Source of the DNA: Thioalkalivibrio nitratireducens
GTDB lineage: Bacteria; Pseudomonadota; Gammaproteobacteria; Ectothiorhodospirales; Ectothiorhodospiraceae
Direction: 5' to 3'
Assembly (NCBI GenBank): GCA_011390385.1
Contig: JAABSN010000033.1
Span: forward strand, 1 to 24,425
DNA: 24,425 nt
The position numbers and the translations under genes are program-made. Shown piece by piece: positions 1-7,140 of the stretch (positions within the stretch are counted from its first letter, which is position 1; each line of letters starts with the position of its first letter). The notes under the pieces are model-generated. The model was given only the letters and a program-made list of their open reading frames with translations. It did not search any database and was not told the origin of the DNA.

Positions 1-375
1 AAGGCATCGTTGTTCTACGTCGAGGCACTTTAACGCCGCAGGCGAATTCGTCCGGAGCCCCCTTCGGGCTTGCCTCTCGGCGCCCATGGACTGCGTTGTT
101 GTCGCTCGATGCAGACCCGGCTACAGACTTCGCGCCAACGCCTTGCCACGGACGCCGAGAGACAAGCTGAATGTGGCAATACTTCCGGTTGCATTAGTAA
201 GTTGAGACGCGGCGGTGGCACCAGTGCGGCCAGCCGCGCGATGAAATCCAGTGGGCCTCGATCATACCGCCAGGTCAGGTTGAAACCATCCGAATCCACG
301 GTTTTCAATCATCTGATCGCCATCGGCGTGATCGGCCTGTTCGGGCTCAATTTCTGACTCCGCACGGAACTGCAA
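1..375. other. Left intergenic region with no intact gene
   Basis: Apart from the transposase remnant, nothing convincing is seen. A plus-strand frame ends at 357 with a short hydrophobic tail (HLIAIGVIGLFGLNF). Its possible internal ATG at 241 has no ribosome binding site and lies antisense to the transposase remnant, so it is not called a gene. Confidence 0.5.
195..308 (-). pseudogene. IS91-type transposase remnant
   Basis: On the minus strand the reading frame contains the stretch PLDFIARLAALVPPPRLNL (about 254 to 195). It closely resembles the conserved segment near the C-terminus of IS91/Y2-type transposases, where 'PLDFIARLAALVPxPR' precedes an 'LTR(F/Y)HGVFAP' motif. Here the next residues do not continue the family: the frame runs into unrelated Arg/Ser-rich sequence and ends near base 30. 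The N-terminal catalytic part is also absent. I therefore read this as a decayed fragment about 35-40 codons long, not a gene. The resemblance is from memory of the family. Confidence 0.6.
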
Positions 376-418
376 TGTACGGTATCGCACAGAAAAGCGA
401 GGCGCGTCCGACTAGCCT
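376..418 (+). promoter_or_regulatory. Crp-like palindrome and -10 box upstream of the ice-binding protein gene
   Basis: The 16-bp site TGTACG-GTAT-CGCACA lies at 376-391 and is followed by GA. A -10-like TAGCCT sits at 413-418, exactly 21 nt after the site, and the ATG is 71 nt after the site. The TGT-N10-ACA spacing is that of Crp/Fnr-family operators, and a site overlapping the -35 position is the class II activator arrangement. The same architecture recurs upstream of other genes in this window. Confidence 0.65.
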
Positions 419-462
419 GTCTCGACATCTATCAGTCGAAAATCAGGCCAAGGAGATATAGC

Positions 463-1914
463 ATGAGATCAACAAGATTCCGGGCTCCGCCCAGGAACGG
501 TTTCGCACCGCCCGCGTCGGCTGCAGCCGCGTGCCCGCGGCTGCCCGGCCGCATTCTTCGAGCCGGTGCCGGTGCTGCGATGTTGCTGCTCGCCGCCCCT
601 GCGCTCTCGCAGACCGCCCCCAACCTCGGATCGACCGCCCCATTCGCGATCGTATCCGAGACCTTCAGCAATTCCACCGCCGGCACCGTTGTCGACGGCG
701 ATGTGTGTTTCACGACCGGACCTTCAGCGAGTCCCACCATCAACGGAACGGTGCAGACGCCCTGCCCGGCCCAGACCGGACTGGACCAGAACGCCGCTCG
801 CGGCGAGCTGGACGCACAGTCATGCACCTCGATCGGGGCCGCCGTAGCGCTGGACGCGATCAGCATAGGTGGCGGCACGCCCGGCGTGTTCCCGCCCGGC
901 TGCTACTCGAGCACGGGTGCGATGAGCATCACCACCGGCGCGACGCTGACGCTGAGCGGTGACGGCGTATTCATCTTCAGGCCGGGCGGCGCACTCGATC
1001 CGGGCGCCAATTCCAGCGTCGTGACCGCCAGCGGGGCGTGTTCGGACAACGTCTTCTGGACGCCTGCAGGCGGCACGACGATCGGCGCGAATGCCGCTTT
1101 CGTCGGGACCGTGTTTCGAGGTACCGCAGCCGGCCTCAGCATTACGCTGGGAGATTCGGCATCGCTTGAAGGCAGGGCCTTGGCGTTCGGCTCGACAGTC
1201 ACGACGGCCAACAACGCCATCGCCGTTCCCGTGGCTTGCGAGGAAGCGGGCACCATCATCGTCGAAAAGCAGACCAATCCGCAAGGCAGCGCCCAGAGCT
1301 TCGACTTTACCGGCGACGCCGCCGGCAGCATCGGCGATGACCAGCAGATCATCGTGGACAACCTGGCACCCGGCAATTACAGCTCGACCGAATCGGTCCC
1401 GGCAGGCTGGAACCTTACCGACATCGTCTGCAACGACGACGACAGTACCGTCAACATCGGCACGGCAACCGCCAACTTCGTGCTCGACGCCGGCGAAACG
1501 GTGACCTGCGTGTTCATCAACACATCGCTCACGGCCACGGACGGAACGATCACGATACTCAAGCAGGCCAGTCCCTCCAATACGGGTCGGTCATTCGACT
1601 TTACCGGAGACCTCGGAAGCTTCAGCCTGATGCACGGAGACCTCGTCGTCGAAACGCGGGCGCCCGGTGTCTACGCGGTGGCCGAAACCGTACCGGCCGG
1701 TTGGCAGCTGGACAGCGCCGTATGCGACGACGGATCACCGGTCGGCGCCATCGATCTCACGGCCGGCGAAAGCGTGACCTGCACGTTCACCAATTCGCTT
1801 CAGGCCGCGCTCAGCATACCGACGCTTTCACCGGGCGGCATCGCACTGCTTCTGCTGATGATGTCCTTGATTGCTTCATTGTTCCTGCAGCATTCCGGGC
1901 TCGCTCGAAGATAA
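463..1914 (+). CDS. Secreted ice-binding-like (DUF3494) protein with IPTL-CTERM tail
   Basis: This 483-residue protein starts at an ATG preceded by AAGGAG at a good distance. Residues 1-50 are an extended, Arg/Ala-rich N-terminus ending in a hydrophobic signal segment (AMLLLAAPALSQ). Residues about 55-258 look like the DUF3494 ice-binding/adhesin beta-solenoid, seen as Gly/Thr-rich strands with TTGATLTLSGDGVFIF-like spacing. Two homologous modules follow (about 262-352 and 358-447). Each contains SFDFTGD, PAGW and a final VTC(V/T)F segment and resembles prealbumin-like stalk repeats. The C-terminus is IPTLSPGG (452-459), a hydrophobic helix and a final Arg-Arg: an IPTL-CTERM sorting signal. 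Secretion and surface retention are inferred. DUF3494 proteins bind ice in some organisms but may act as adhesins here. The gene stands alone between its promoter and a strong terminator. Confidence 0.88.
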   Translation: MRSTRFRAPPRNGFAPPASAAAACPRLPGRILRAGAGAAMLLLAAPALSQTAPNLGSTAPFAIVSETFSNSTAGTVVDGDVCFTTGPSASPTINGTVQTPCPAQTGLDQNAARGELDAQSCTSIGAAVALDAISIGGGTPGVFPPGCYSSTGAMSITTGATLTLSGDGVFIFRPGGALDPGANSSVVTASGACSDNVFWTPAGGTTIGANAAFVGTVFRGTAAGLSITLGDSASLEGRALAFGSTVTTANNAIAVPVACEEAGTIIVEKQTNPQGSAQSFDFTGDAAGSIGDDQQIIVDNLAPGNYSSTESVPAGWNLTDIVCNDDDSTVNIGTATANFVLDAGETVTCVFINTSLTATDGTITILKQASPSNTGRSFDFTGDLGSFSLMHGDLVVETRAPGVYAVAETVPAGWQLDSAVCDDGSPVGAIDLTAGESVTCTFTNSLQAALSIPTLSPGGIALLLLMMSLIASLFLQHSGLARR

Positions 1915-1936
1915 CAGCCGGAAAAAGCTGTAGTAC

Positions 1937-1969
1937 AAAAAAACCCTGGCCGCCCGGCCAGGGTTTTTT
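1937..1969. terminator. Bidirectional intrinsic terminator
   Basis: The stem CCCTGGCC/GGCCAGGG has a GCCC loop and is flanked by seven As on the left and six Ts on the right. It can terminate both the ice-binding protein gene (plus) and the dodecin gene (minus), which converge here. Confidence 0.93.
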
Positions 1970-1988
1970 CATGTCGATCCGGCCTGTG

Positions 1989-2189
1989 TTATTCGATTAT
2001 GAAGCTTACGCGCATCATCACCCGGTAGCCCGTGATGTTGCCGCCTTCGATGGTCAGCTTCTGTTCGGAGATCCAGGCGCCCTTGACGTTCTTGACGGTC
2101 TTTTCAGCCCGCTTGATGCCGGACTCGATCGCGTCCTGAAAGCTGGTCGTCGAGTCGCTTGAAATTTCGATGATCTTGGCAATGGTCAT
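1989..2189 (-). CDS. Dodecin family flavin-binding protein
   Basis: This 66-residue protein has the typical dodecin length and pattern: an N-terminal strand (KIIEISSDSTTSFQDAI), an amphipathic helix (AIESGIKRAEKTVKNVKG), then the AWISEQKLTIEGGNITGYRVMMRVSF strands. Dodecins form dodecameric shells that sequester flavins or CoA in the cytoplasm. The flavin-stacking Trp is present in AWISEQ. AGGA lies 8 nt before the ATG. The gene ends at the shared bidirectional terminator and appears monocistronic. No palindrome of the type seen upstream of neighbouring genes was found here. Confidence 0.93.
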   Translation of the reverse strand: MTIAKIIEISSDSTTSFQDAIESGIKRAEKTVKNVKGAWISEQKLTIEGGNITGYRVMMRVSFIIE

Positions 2190-2358
2190 TATGGATTCCT
2201 GTATGTCATGCCGCCACTATGACGGCTGGGAAGAACACCCGGCGATCAGACTGCGACCGCCCGGCGCGTTGAATATTCATGAGTGTCAAGAGATCGCGTC
2301 CACGACACGTCTAGCTGGCCTGCTGTGCCCTCGCTGACGACCCGCGATCGGGGCGGGA

Positions 2359-2994
2359 TCAATCGACAGCGACGGCCTGCACGATGTAGCGTTGCGGTGC
2401 GCTCCCGATGAAATAGAACGGGTAGCAGGTGACCAGGGTGACGGTATCCACGTCGGCCGGGTCCAGCGGCCAGAGATCTTCAGGCTCGACGATGGTCCAG
2501 CTCGTGACCTTGTAGTCACGCTGACCCGACAGGTCTTCGAGTTCCAGCAGGTCACCGATCGCGACGTCCTTCAATGCCCTGAAATACTGGTCACGATGGG
2601 CGGCAACGGCCATGTTGCCGCCGGTGTTGGGCGATGCCGTTCCGGGGATCCAGCCGGCGCCGCGGCTCAGGTTGCGTTCACTTATGTCCCCGAAAACCGG
2701 GACCTCCAGACCGATACCGGGCATGCGCAGCAATGCAACCGGCAACGACTCGCCCCCGTCCGTCCTGGGCTCTGCGGGCGTCTCGCGCGGGGCAACGGGC
2801 AACGCCACCGCAACGCCAGCCGACTCAGAGTCGCGCGGATGCGACGCAGCCGCTTGTGCCCGGGTAAACGCAGCGATGCCGTCGCGGCGCTCGCTCTCGA
2901 ATCCGGCGGTCGCGCCGAAGTAAACTGCAATCAGCAGGAGGCCGATCCCCCAGAAGGCGAGTTCGAGAAAACGTTTGCCGAACCCGATACTCAT
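2359..2994 (-). CDS. Class D-like sortase
   Basis: A cysteine transpeptidase of 211 residues when started at the ATG at 2994, which has GGAG 13 nt upstream. An in-frame extension to 3237 exists but has unlikely composition and would run through a terminator. Residues 10-30 form an N-terminal membrane anchor, followed by a 50-residue Ala/Glu-rich linker. The sortase domain covers about 85-211. The catalytic His133 is in VAAHRD, Cys190 in TLVTCYPF and Arg202 in APQRYIV. The TLVTC and CYPF signature matches the class D-type sortases found in proteobacteria, not the Gram-positive housekeeping SrtA. It should act on the periplasmic face of the inner membrane, cleaving an LPxTx-like motif and joining the substrate to an amine acceptor that is unknown here. 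A plausible substrate with an LPATAG tail is encoded at 22461-23135. Confidence 0.9.
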   Translation of the reverse strand: MSIGFGKRFLELAFWGIGLLLIAVYFGATAGFESERRDGIAAFTRAQAAASHPRDSESAGVAVALPVAPRETPAEPRTDGGESLPVALLRMPGIGLEVPVFGDISERNLSRGAGWIPGTASPNTGGNMAVAAHRDQYFRALKDVAIGDLLELEDLSGQRDYKVTSWTIVEPEDLWPLDPADVDTVTLVTCYPFYFIGSAPQRYIVQAVAVD

Positions 2995-3193
2995 TACGCC
3001 CGCCGTTCTCCAGAGCACCTGGATTCGGTGCAAGACTGTATTCGAAAATTGGTCATGTTCAGCGCTTCCCGGGGCGCGAATGATAAAGTCCCATGATCGG
3101 TTCGATGCGCCCGGCTGTCTGTACGCGAGCGCACTGAAAGCCGGGTTGCAGACCTCGTCGGCGACTGTCGAATTCCGTTGCCGCGGCCTTGAA

Positions 3194-3222
3194 GAAAAAA
3201 ACCGCCGCCCGAAGGCGGCGGT
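3194..3222 (-). terminator. Intrinsic terminator downstream of the small hydrophilic protein gene
   Basis: Read on the minus strand, ACCGCCGCC / GGCGGCGGT with a TTCG loop is followed by a run of Ts (As 3195-3200 on the plus strand). It lies 34 nt after the stop at 3256 and separates that gene from the sortase gene. Confidence 0.9.
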
Positions 3223-3255
3223 CATGAGGCGTATCAATCAGTCGCGCGGGCCTGC

Positions 3256-3504
3256 TCAGCAGGCCTTGGCATCCTTCTTCTGGGAGTCGGCCTTGTGCGA
3301 TTCGCTCTTGCCGTTGTCAGCCGCGGTTGCGCTCTTGCCCTTGTCCGCCGGCGCCGCAGCCTTTGCCTTGTCGGCATCATGCTGCTGGCTGAACTTGCCC
3401 TGCTGCTGCGGAGGCTGTGAAGCATTGACCTTGTTGGCACCGGTTCCAGCCTGTGCAGCCTGCGGCTTGTGTTCGTCGTTCTTCTGGTTAACTGTATTGT
3501 TCAT
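3256..3504 (-). CDS. Small hydrophilic, probably disordered protein
   Basis: An 82-residue protein made almost entirely of Lys, Ala, Gln, Asn, Asp and Ser, with no hydrophobic segment and no signal peptide. A Gln/Asn-rich first half (PPQQQGKFSQQ) is followed by an Ala/Lys/Asp-rich half with repeated (A)DKGKS/(A)DNGKS units, and the last residue is the only Cys. AGGA lies 8 nt before the ATG and a strong terminator follows the stop, which supports a real gene. I do not recognise a family. The composition resembles hydrophilins or stress-induced disordered proteins, but that is only an analogy. Confidence 0.75.
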   Translation of the reverse strand: MNNTVNQKNDEHKPQAAQAGTGANKVNASQPPQQQGKFSQQHDADKAKAAAPADKGKSATAADNGKSESHKADSQKKDAKAC

Positions 3505-3656
3505 GGAATGTTTCCTTTGTTGAAGATCCGGACCGCCGTGGATCGCGAATAGCGCGGCCCCGATGACGATCCGAAATCAACAATAGTCGAAGCACGGATT
3601 CTCGTCGGTGCGCTGGCACTCTTTCAGGTCGCTTCTACCGACCCACCGAAAAGAGC

Positions 3657-3681
3657 CGGCACCTCGCTTTTGGAGGTGCCG
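3657..3681 (-). terminator. Hairpin terminator downstream of the YSC84-like gene
   Basis: A 9-bp perfect stem CGGCACCTC/GAGGTGCCG with a 7-nt loop. On the minus strand it is followed by GCTCTTTTC. It lies about 50 nt beyond the stop at 3732. The T tract is short, so efficiency is uncertain. Confidence 0.6.
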
Positions 3682-3731
3682 TGACTGGATCAATCTAATG
3701 GGGCCGTTCAGGCCGCCCGGATTACCCGACT

Positions 3732-4304
3732 TCAAAAAGCCTGGTAGGAAAACTTCTGCCCACCAACTGCGGCTTCCAGCATCAGGCCTTCTTCGTCCAT
3801 CGTGAAGACGGCGATGCCGTCCTGGAATTTCGCGTTCGTGCCTTCGCCGGACTTCAGTGCAACGGCGGTGGCTTGGGAACTGAATTCATAGTTGCCCTTG
3901 CGAAACTTGTCCAGGGCACTGGCGCTCTCGAACACCAGGATCTCAGTGTAGGCCTGTGCGCCCAGCTGCAGGCCGATCGTTGCCTGGCTAAGGTCCGTAT
4001 AGCCGACCTGCGTTCCGTTCTTGTAAACGATGCCTCGACCATAAGCACCGCCGACCACGGCACCGCCCTTGCCGACGCTCGGGAAGACCGCGAAACCCGG
4101 TGCGGCGAGAATGATATTGTCGAAGCTGCTGTGCGAAGACCTTGCAAGGTTGAGTGCCGTGGTCGCGTCCTGTCGCAGGTCGCTTCTGTCAGCTACGCTG
4201 TTCGGTGCCGTAGTACAAGCGGCCAGGAAGGCGATGCCGACAGCCGAAACAAGGAAGGCCGGGATGGATACGGCTCGGTCAATTTTTCTGCTTTGGGTAA
4301 ACAT
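3732..4304 (-). CDS. YSC84-like lipid-binding lipoprotein
   Basis: A 190-residue protein with a lipoprotein signal: a hydrophobic stretch followed by FLAAC, with Cys30 as the predicted lipidation site. The remainder matches the YSC84/Ysc84-like actin/lipid-binding domain: a helix with TTALN, then APGFAVFPSVGKGG, VVGGAYGRG, YTDLSQATIGLQLGAQAYTEIL and a final FQDGIAVFTMDEEGLM segment. In bacteria such proteins are small envelope lipoproteins of unclear function, often stress-linked. AGGA sits 8 nt before the ATG. The gene is monocistronic, with its own operator-like palindrome upstream and a hairpin downstream. Confidence 0.88.
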   Translation of the reverse strand: MFTQSRKIDRAVSIPAFLVSAVGIAFLAACTTAPNSVADRSDLRQDATTALNLARSSHSSFDNIILAAPGFAVFPSVGKGGAVVGGAYGRGIVYKNGTQVGYTDLSQATIGLQLGAQAYTEILVFESASALDKFRKGNYEFSSQATAVALKSGEGTNAKFQDGIAVFTMDEEGLMLEAAVGGQKFSYQAF

Positions 4305-4350
4305 ATTCTGTGTCCTGTGATGGCGCTCGAAGCGAGCGCACGATCATCAG

Positions 4351-4386
4351 GATATGCGAGGGACGGGTCGCCGTCTGTACGGTACA
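4351..4386 (-). promoter_or_regulatory. Short variant of the Crp-like palindrome with -10 box, YSC84-like gene
   Basis: On the minus strand, TGTACCGTACA (4386-4376) is an 11-bp odd palindrome followed by GA, 71 nt before the ATG. A -10-like CATATC lies at 4356-4351, 19 nt after the site. It keeps the ACAGA end, the distance to the start codon and roughly the distance to the -10 seen at the 16-bp sites, but the distal half is 5 bp closer. It may be a variant or a half-site. Confidence 0.45.
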
Positions 4387-4628
4387 GAACTCATGGGGAG
4401 CGGCTTTTCGGTTCGCCTTGAATCAGTCGATGCCGGCGCAGCAGACATTTTCTCGTGGCCATCAGGTGCGCCCGATCATGTCGGGCGCATGCCGACGTTC
4501 CGGTGGTCACAACAAAGGACCTGCCGACCAGGGCGCCCTGAAAAAAACCTCCGCGCGGCGTTGTTCGAATGTTCGCAGGGAAACACCAGGACAATGCCGT
4601 GCGGATTATATTCTAGGGCGGAGCTGTG
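4387..4628. other. Intergenic stretch between the YSC84 promoter and the next gene
   Basis: No gene is supported here. The region holds a perfect 9-bp hairpin at 4466-4488 (TGCGCCCGA/TCGGGCGCA, loop TCATG) and an A-run at 4541-4547 without a convincing stem. Confidence 0.5.
4466..4488. repeat. Perfect hairpin in the intergenic region
   Basis: An inverted repeat of 9 bp around a 5-nt loop (TCATG). There is no T tract on either side, so it is not called a terminator. It could be an operator or a RNA structure in the trailer of the minus-strand gene at 4629-4811. Confidence 0.5.
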
Positions 4629-4811
4629 CTACCCGATTCGCATTCCGGTATCGAGGATTCCGAATGCAGACAGCAGCCAGAGAATGACGATGATGATGAC
4701 GACTACATTCAGGATCTTCTTGATTGTTGCCTGCATCGGAATGTAGCTGTTGATGAGCCATAGCAGCACGCCAACGACGACCAGTGTAATGATCAGATTG
4801 ACAAGAGGCAT
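4629..4811 (-). CDS. Thivi_2564-like small membrane protein
   Basis: A 60-residue protein with two membrane helices (about 5-22 and 33-52) separated by INSYIPMQATIKKILN. The opening MPLVNLIITLVVVGVLLWL and the YIPM...IKKILN centre match, from memory, the Thivi_2564 family of small gammaproteobacterial inner-membrane proteins with no known function. AGGA lies 9 nt before the ATG. The promoter region sits in the 92-nt gap after the PA2778-like gene and carries a palindrome half-site and a TATATT -10 box, so the gene is probably transcribed separately. Confidence 0.85.
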   Translation of the reverse strand: MPLVNLIITLVVVGVLLWLINSYIPMQATIKKILNVVVIIIVILWLLSAFGILDTGMRIG

Positions 4812-4844
4812 TTCGGGATTTCCTTGGACGGTTGGAAGACGCTC

Positions 4845-4887
4845 AATATAGATCTCCGGGCATGCTCGGTCCGTTCTCTATCGCACA
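4845..4887 (-). promoter_or_regulatory. Crp-like half-site and -10 box upstream of the Thivi_2564-like gene
   Basis: On the minus strand, 4887-4872 reads TGTGCG-ATAG-AGAACG: one half-site fits the consensus and the other is degenerate. A -10 TATATT lies at 4850-4845, exactly 21 nt after the site, and the ATG follows 60 nt after the site. A further TGTACCG lies just upstream. The exact spacing makes membership in the same regulon likely. Confidence 0.55.
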
Positions 4888-4903
4888 TTCGGTACAAACG
4901 GGA

Positions 4904-5860
4904 TCAACCAGGGCGCCGAGCGCAAGCCGAGGCGAGTCGCAGCGCGAGCTTGCCGTGGACCTCGATCAGCGGATGGTCGAACGGCATGGGTTCGGACTCG
5001 ACGACCTTCTGGCCGTGGCATGAGCGATCGAGCTCCAGCAGCACCTGGGCCAGGTTCAGGCGTACCGGCCAGCTGCCGGGCTCGAGCTCGAGGGCGTGCT
5101 CTAAATCGGTCGCGGCGGCGGCGAGGGATCCGAGCTCATAGTGCGCGGTACCTGCGCCCATCCACGCCAGCGGTTCGGAAGGCCACTGCTCGGCCGCGGC
5201 CCGCCAGGCGCGCAGACGCGGCTCGGCCGGGGCGTGGTCGTCGAAGTCGGCCAGCGCACGCAGCACCGCCGGCAGATGCGGATCGAGCGGCAGTTCACCG
5301 GGCTCCAGCACCACGATCGCCCAGCGCGATGCCCAGTCCCACTGACGCATCCATCGACCGGCGGGGGTCGCCTGCAGACGTTCGGTACCCGACCGCATCA
5401 GCACCTCGGAGCGTTCGCGGTCGTATCCGACGACAACCGCATAGTGCCATGCCGGCAAGCTGCGCACCCTGAGATTCTGAAGAATCAGTACCGGCCGGCC
5501 GCTCTCGACTTCGGCCAGCACGGACGTGAATTCGCCCGGCAACCGGAACGGGATGCGTTCGAAGCTCCTGGTCGCGGCCATCAGCTCCACCTGCAGGCTG
5601 CCCTCCAGCTCCGGGATATAGATTCGTTCGGCGACTTCGTCATAGGTCGGCGCAGCACCCGATGCTTCGAGCACGGTGATCAGCGCAGCCGGCCCGCAGT
5701 GGTGCTCCAGCTGTGTATAAAAGGGCGTTTCGCTCAGTTCGACACGCGGCGCCCAGGTCTCCGGGATTTTCGTGTCGAAGCCGGCGCAGCCGGTCACCAG
5801 CATGGAAAGCGCGGCCAGGACGGCCGCGCTCTTGTATCGCTCGTTGTGCTTTCCGGACAT
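4904..5860 (-). CDS. PA2778-like C39-type cysteine peptidase lipoprotein with TPR
   Basis: A 318-residue protein. The N-terminus ends in a lipobox (LVTGC, Cys25), so it is probably an outer-membrane or periplasmic lipoprotein. The peptidase C39-like domain covers about 45-175: Gln50 and Cys55 in TQLEHHCGPAAL, His139 in AWHYAVVVGYD and a following Asp147 fit the Cys-His-Asp arrangement. Residues about 195-290 look like a TPR-type region (LAWMGAGTAHYELGSLAAAATDLEHALELEP, a helix-turn-helix repeat). The ATG overlaps the TGA of the upstream PA2779-like gene (TGATG), which implies translational coupling. The pair is conserved in pseudomonads and relatives. The substrate is unknown. Confidence 0.87.
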   Translation of the reverse strand: MSGKHNERYKSAAVLAALSMLVTGCAGFDTKIPETWAPRVELSETPFYTQLEHHCGPAALITVLEASGAAPTYDEVAERIYIPELEGSLQVELMAATRSFERIPFRLPGEFTSVLAEVESGRPVLILQNLRVRSLPAWHYAVVVGYDRERSEVLMRSGTERLQATPAGRWMRQWDWASRWAIVVLEPGELPLDPHLPAVLRALADFDDHAPAEPRLRAWRAAAEQWPSEPLAWMGAGTAHYELGSLAAAATDLEHALELEPGSWPVRLNLAQVLLELDRSCHGQKVVESEPMPFDHPLIEVHGKLALRLASACARRPG

Positions 5861-6225
5861 CAGCGCCTGAATACGTTCGTGACACCGACCAGCTCGAGAA
5901 TGATCAATACGATAAAGACCACCCCGAGTATGACGACCACGCCGTCACCGGCGGCCGGCATCTGGTCGATGCGTCCGGCAATCTGTTCCAGTTCTGCGGC
6001 ACTCATATCTGCCACCCGTGCCATCGCCATTTCATGACTCACGCCCAGCTCGGCCAGCTCGGCGGCCACGCCGTCGCGCAACAGATACGCCTCGACGCGT
6101 GTGCCGAGGCTCCCGGCATCCAGCGCCAGCGCGTCGCCTGTCGAGACAAGCTGTCCCTGAGCCGGCATGACCATGGCGACCATTGCCAGCGCGACCAATA
6201 CATTCGTAATCATGGATCTTATCAT
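5860..6225 (-). CDS. PA2779-like membrane protein
   Basis: A 121-residue protein with a signal peptide (cleavage after PAQGQ or nearby), a soluble central helical part with RVEAYLLRDGVAAELAELGVS, and one C-terminal membrane helix (GVVVILGVVFIVLIILELVGV) followed by Arg-Arg. This layout matches the PA2779 family, which is regularly encoded next to PA2778-type peptidases. GGGAG lies 7 nt upstream of the chosen ATG, better than for the second ATG. The last codon overlaps the start of the peptidase gene, so the two form an operon. Being small and secreted next to a C39-type peptidase, it may be the substrate or a partner of the peptidase, but that is inference. Confidence 0.85.
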   Translation of the reverse strand: MIRSMITNVLVALAMVAMVMPAQGQLVSTGDALALDAGSLGTRVEAYLLRDGVAAELAELGVSHEMAMARVADMSAAELEQIAGRIDQMPAAGDGVVVILGVVFIVLIILELVGVTNVFRR

Positions 6226-6430
6226 TTGGATACTCCCGTTCCTTGTGCAGCATGTGGCAGAAAAAATACAGAATAGGCCGGTACATCGGCACGACGCCGG
6301 CCCGCAAGTTCATTCGACTTCCCGGGCCCGGCAGACTTTTCTGACAGGGCTTCAGGGGACGAAAGGTCAATACGAAGATATATCTCTCAGCATCGCAAGC
6401 ATGGCGCGATCCAAGTGACCCGTCGGTGCG

Positions 6431-6895
6431 TCAGCGAACATACGCGGCCGCAAGCGGCGTCCGCTCGGCTGGGGCGGAAAAGAGGCGGTGCCAGCGGACG
6501 AACAGAAGCGTCGCCAGCATGATCACCAAAAGCCCGAGCATGAGTTCGCTCCGGCTCGAAAGCTCGACGAGCGAACGCAGCACCCAGCTTCCGCTATCGC
6601 TTCCCGCAATCCACCATGCGGTCGTGGCGAGCGTCGCAAGTGCCAGCACGACCAGGTCTGCGATCGAGCGGCGGTGCAGTATGGCCAGCCCGGCCAGCAA
6701 TAGCACCGCGCCGGCGGGCAGAAAGATAACCGTGCCGCTCTTGACTGCCCACCAGGCGCCCACGGCTGCGAAGACCATTCCCGACGGAAGCGCGAGGGGG
6801 ACGGCCAGCAGCAGCAGGCTGTAGAGGATCATTCTCGGCCAGCGTCTTGACGCATTCGGCTGACCGTTGTGCAAGCTGGAGAAACTGGTGTTCAT
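6431..6895 (-). CDS. Orphan multi-pass membrane protein
   Basis: A 154-residue protein from the ATG at 6895; the open frame extends to 6988 but the extension looks non-coding. It has about five hydrophobic segments: LYSLLLLAVPLAL, GMVFAAVGAWWAV, FLPAGAVLLLAGLAIL, LVVLALATLATTAWWIAG and LMLGLLVIMLATLLFV. The spacing, an AWW motif, a following 'AG..LL..G' helix and an RR loop recall the five-helix N-terminal membrane domain of PQQ-dependent glucose-type dehydrogenases. No dehydrogenase domain is attached or nearby, so this is only a resemblance and the function is unknown. It is divergent from the cardiolipin synthase gene, with a 245-nt gap. Confidence 0.7.
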   Translation of the reverse strand: MNTSFSSLHNGQPNASRRWPRMILYSLLLLAVPLALPSGMVFAAVGAWWAVKSGTVIFLPAGAVLLLAGLAILHRRSIADLVVLALATLATTAWWIAGSDSGSWVLRSLVELSSRSELMLGLLVIMLATLLFVRWHRLFSAPAERTPLAAAYVR

Positions 6896-7140
6896 TATCG
6901 CTACCGCCGTATTCAGTGATTTCTTACTGTGCACTGTCGGCGTCCCGAGTGCTGTTCGCTGCCCCACACAATCCCGGCACGACGCCACACGAAGCGGGGC
7001 AAGCTTATCAGGCTGGCAATTTCACGAACCCCTACCCCGTGCGCATGCACTTATCGCACTTGTTGTGTTCGATAACGTACGGAGTCCTGGGGCCGTCCAT
7101 GCGAGCCTGCCGTATGATCCCACACGGGAAATTCAGGCGA

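Noticed and set aside
70..357. Plus-strand open frame with a hydrophobic tail
   Set aside because: It is antisense to the IS91-type remnant and lacks a ribosome binding site; the tail alone is not enough evidence.
2995..3237. N-terminal extension of the sortase
   Set aside because: It would pass through the terminator at 3194-3222, and the residues are not sortase-like; the ATG at 2994 has a ribosome binding site and precedes the membrane anchor directly.
4535..4565. Possible terminator with an A/T run for the minus-strand gene at 4629
   Set aside because: The GC-rich part has no stem with a workable loop before the run.
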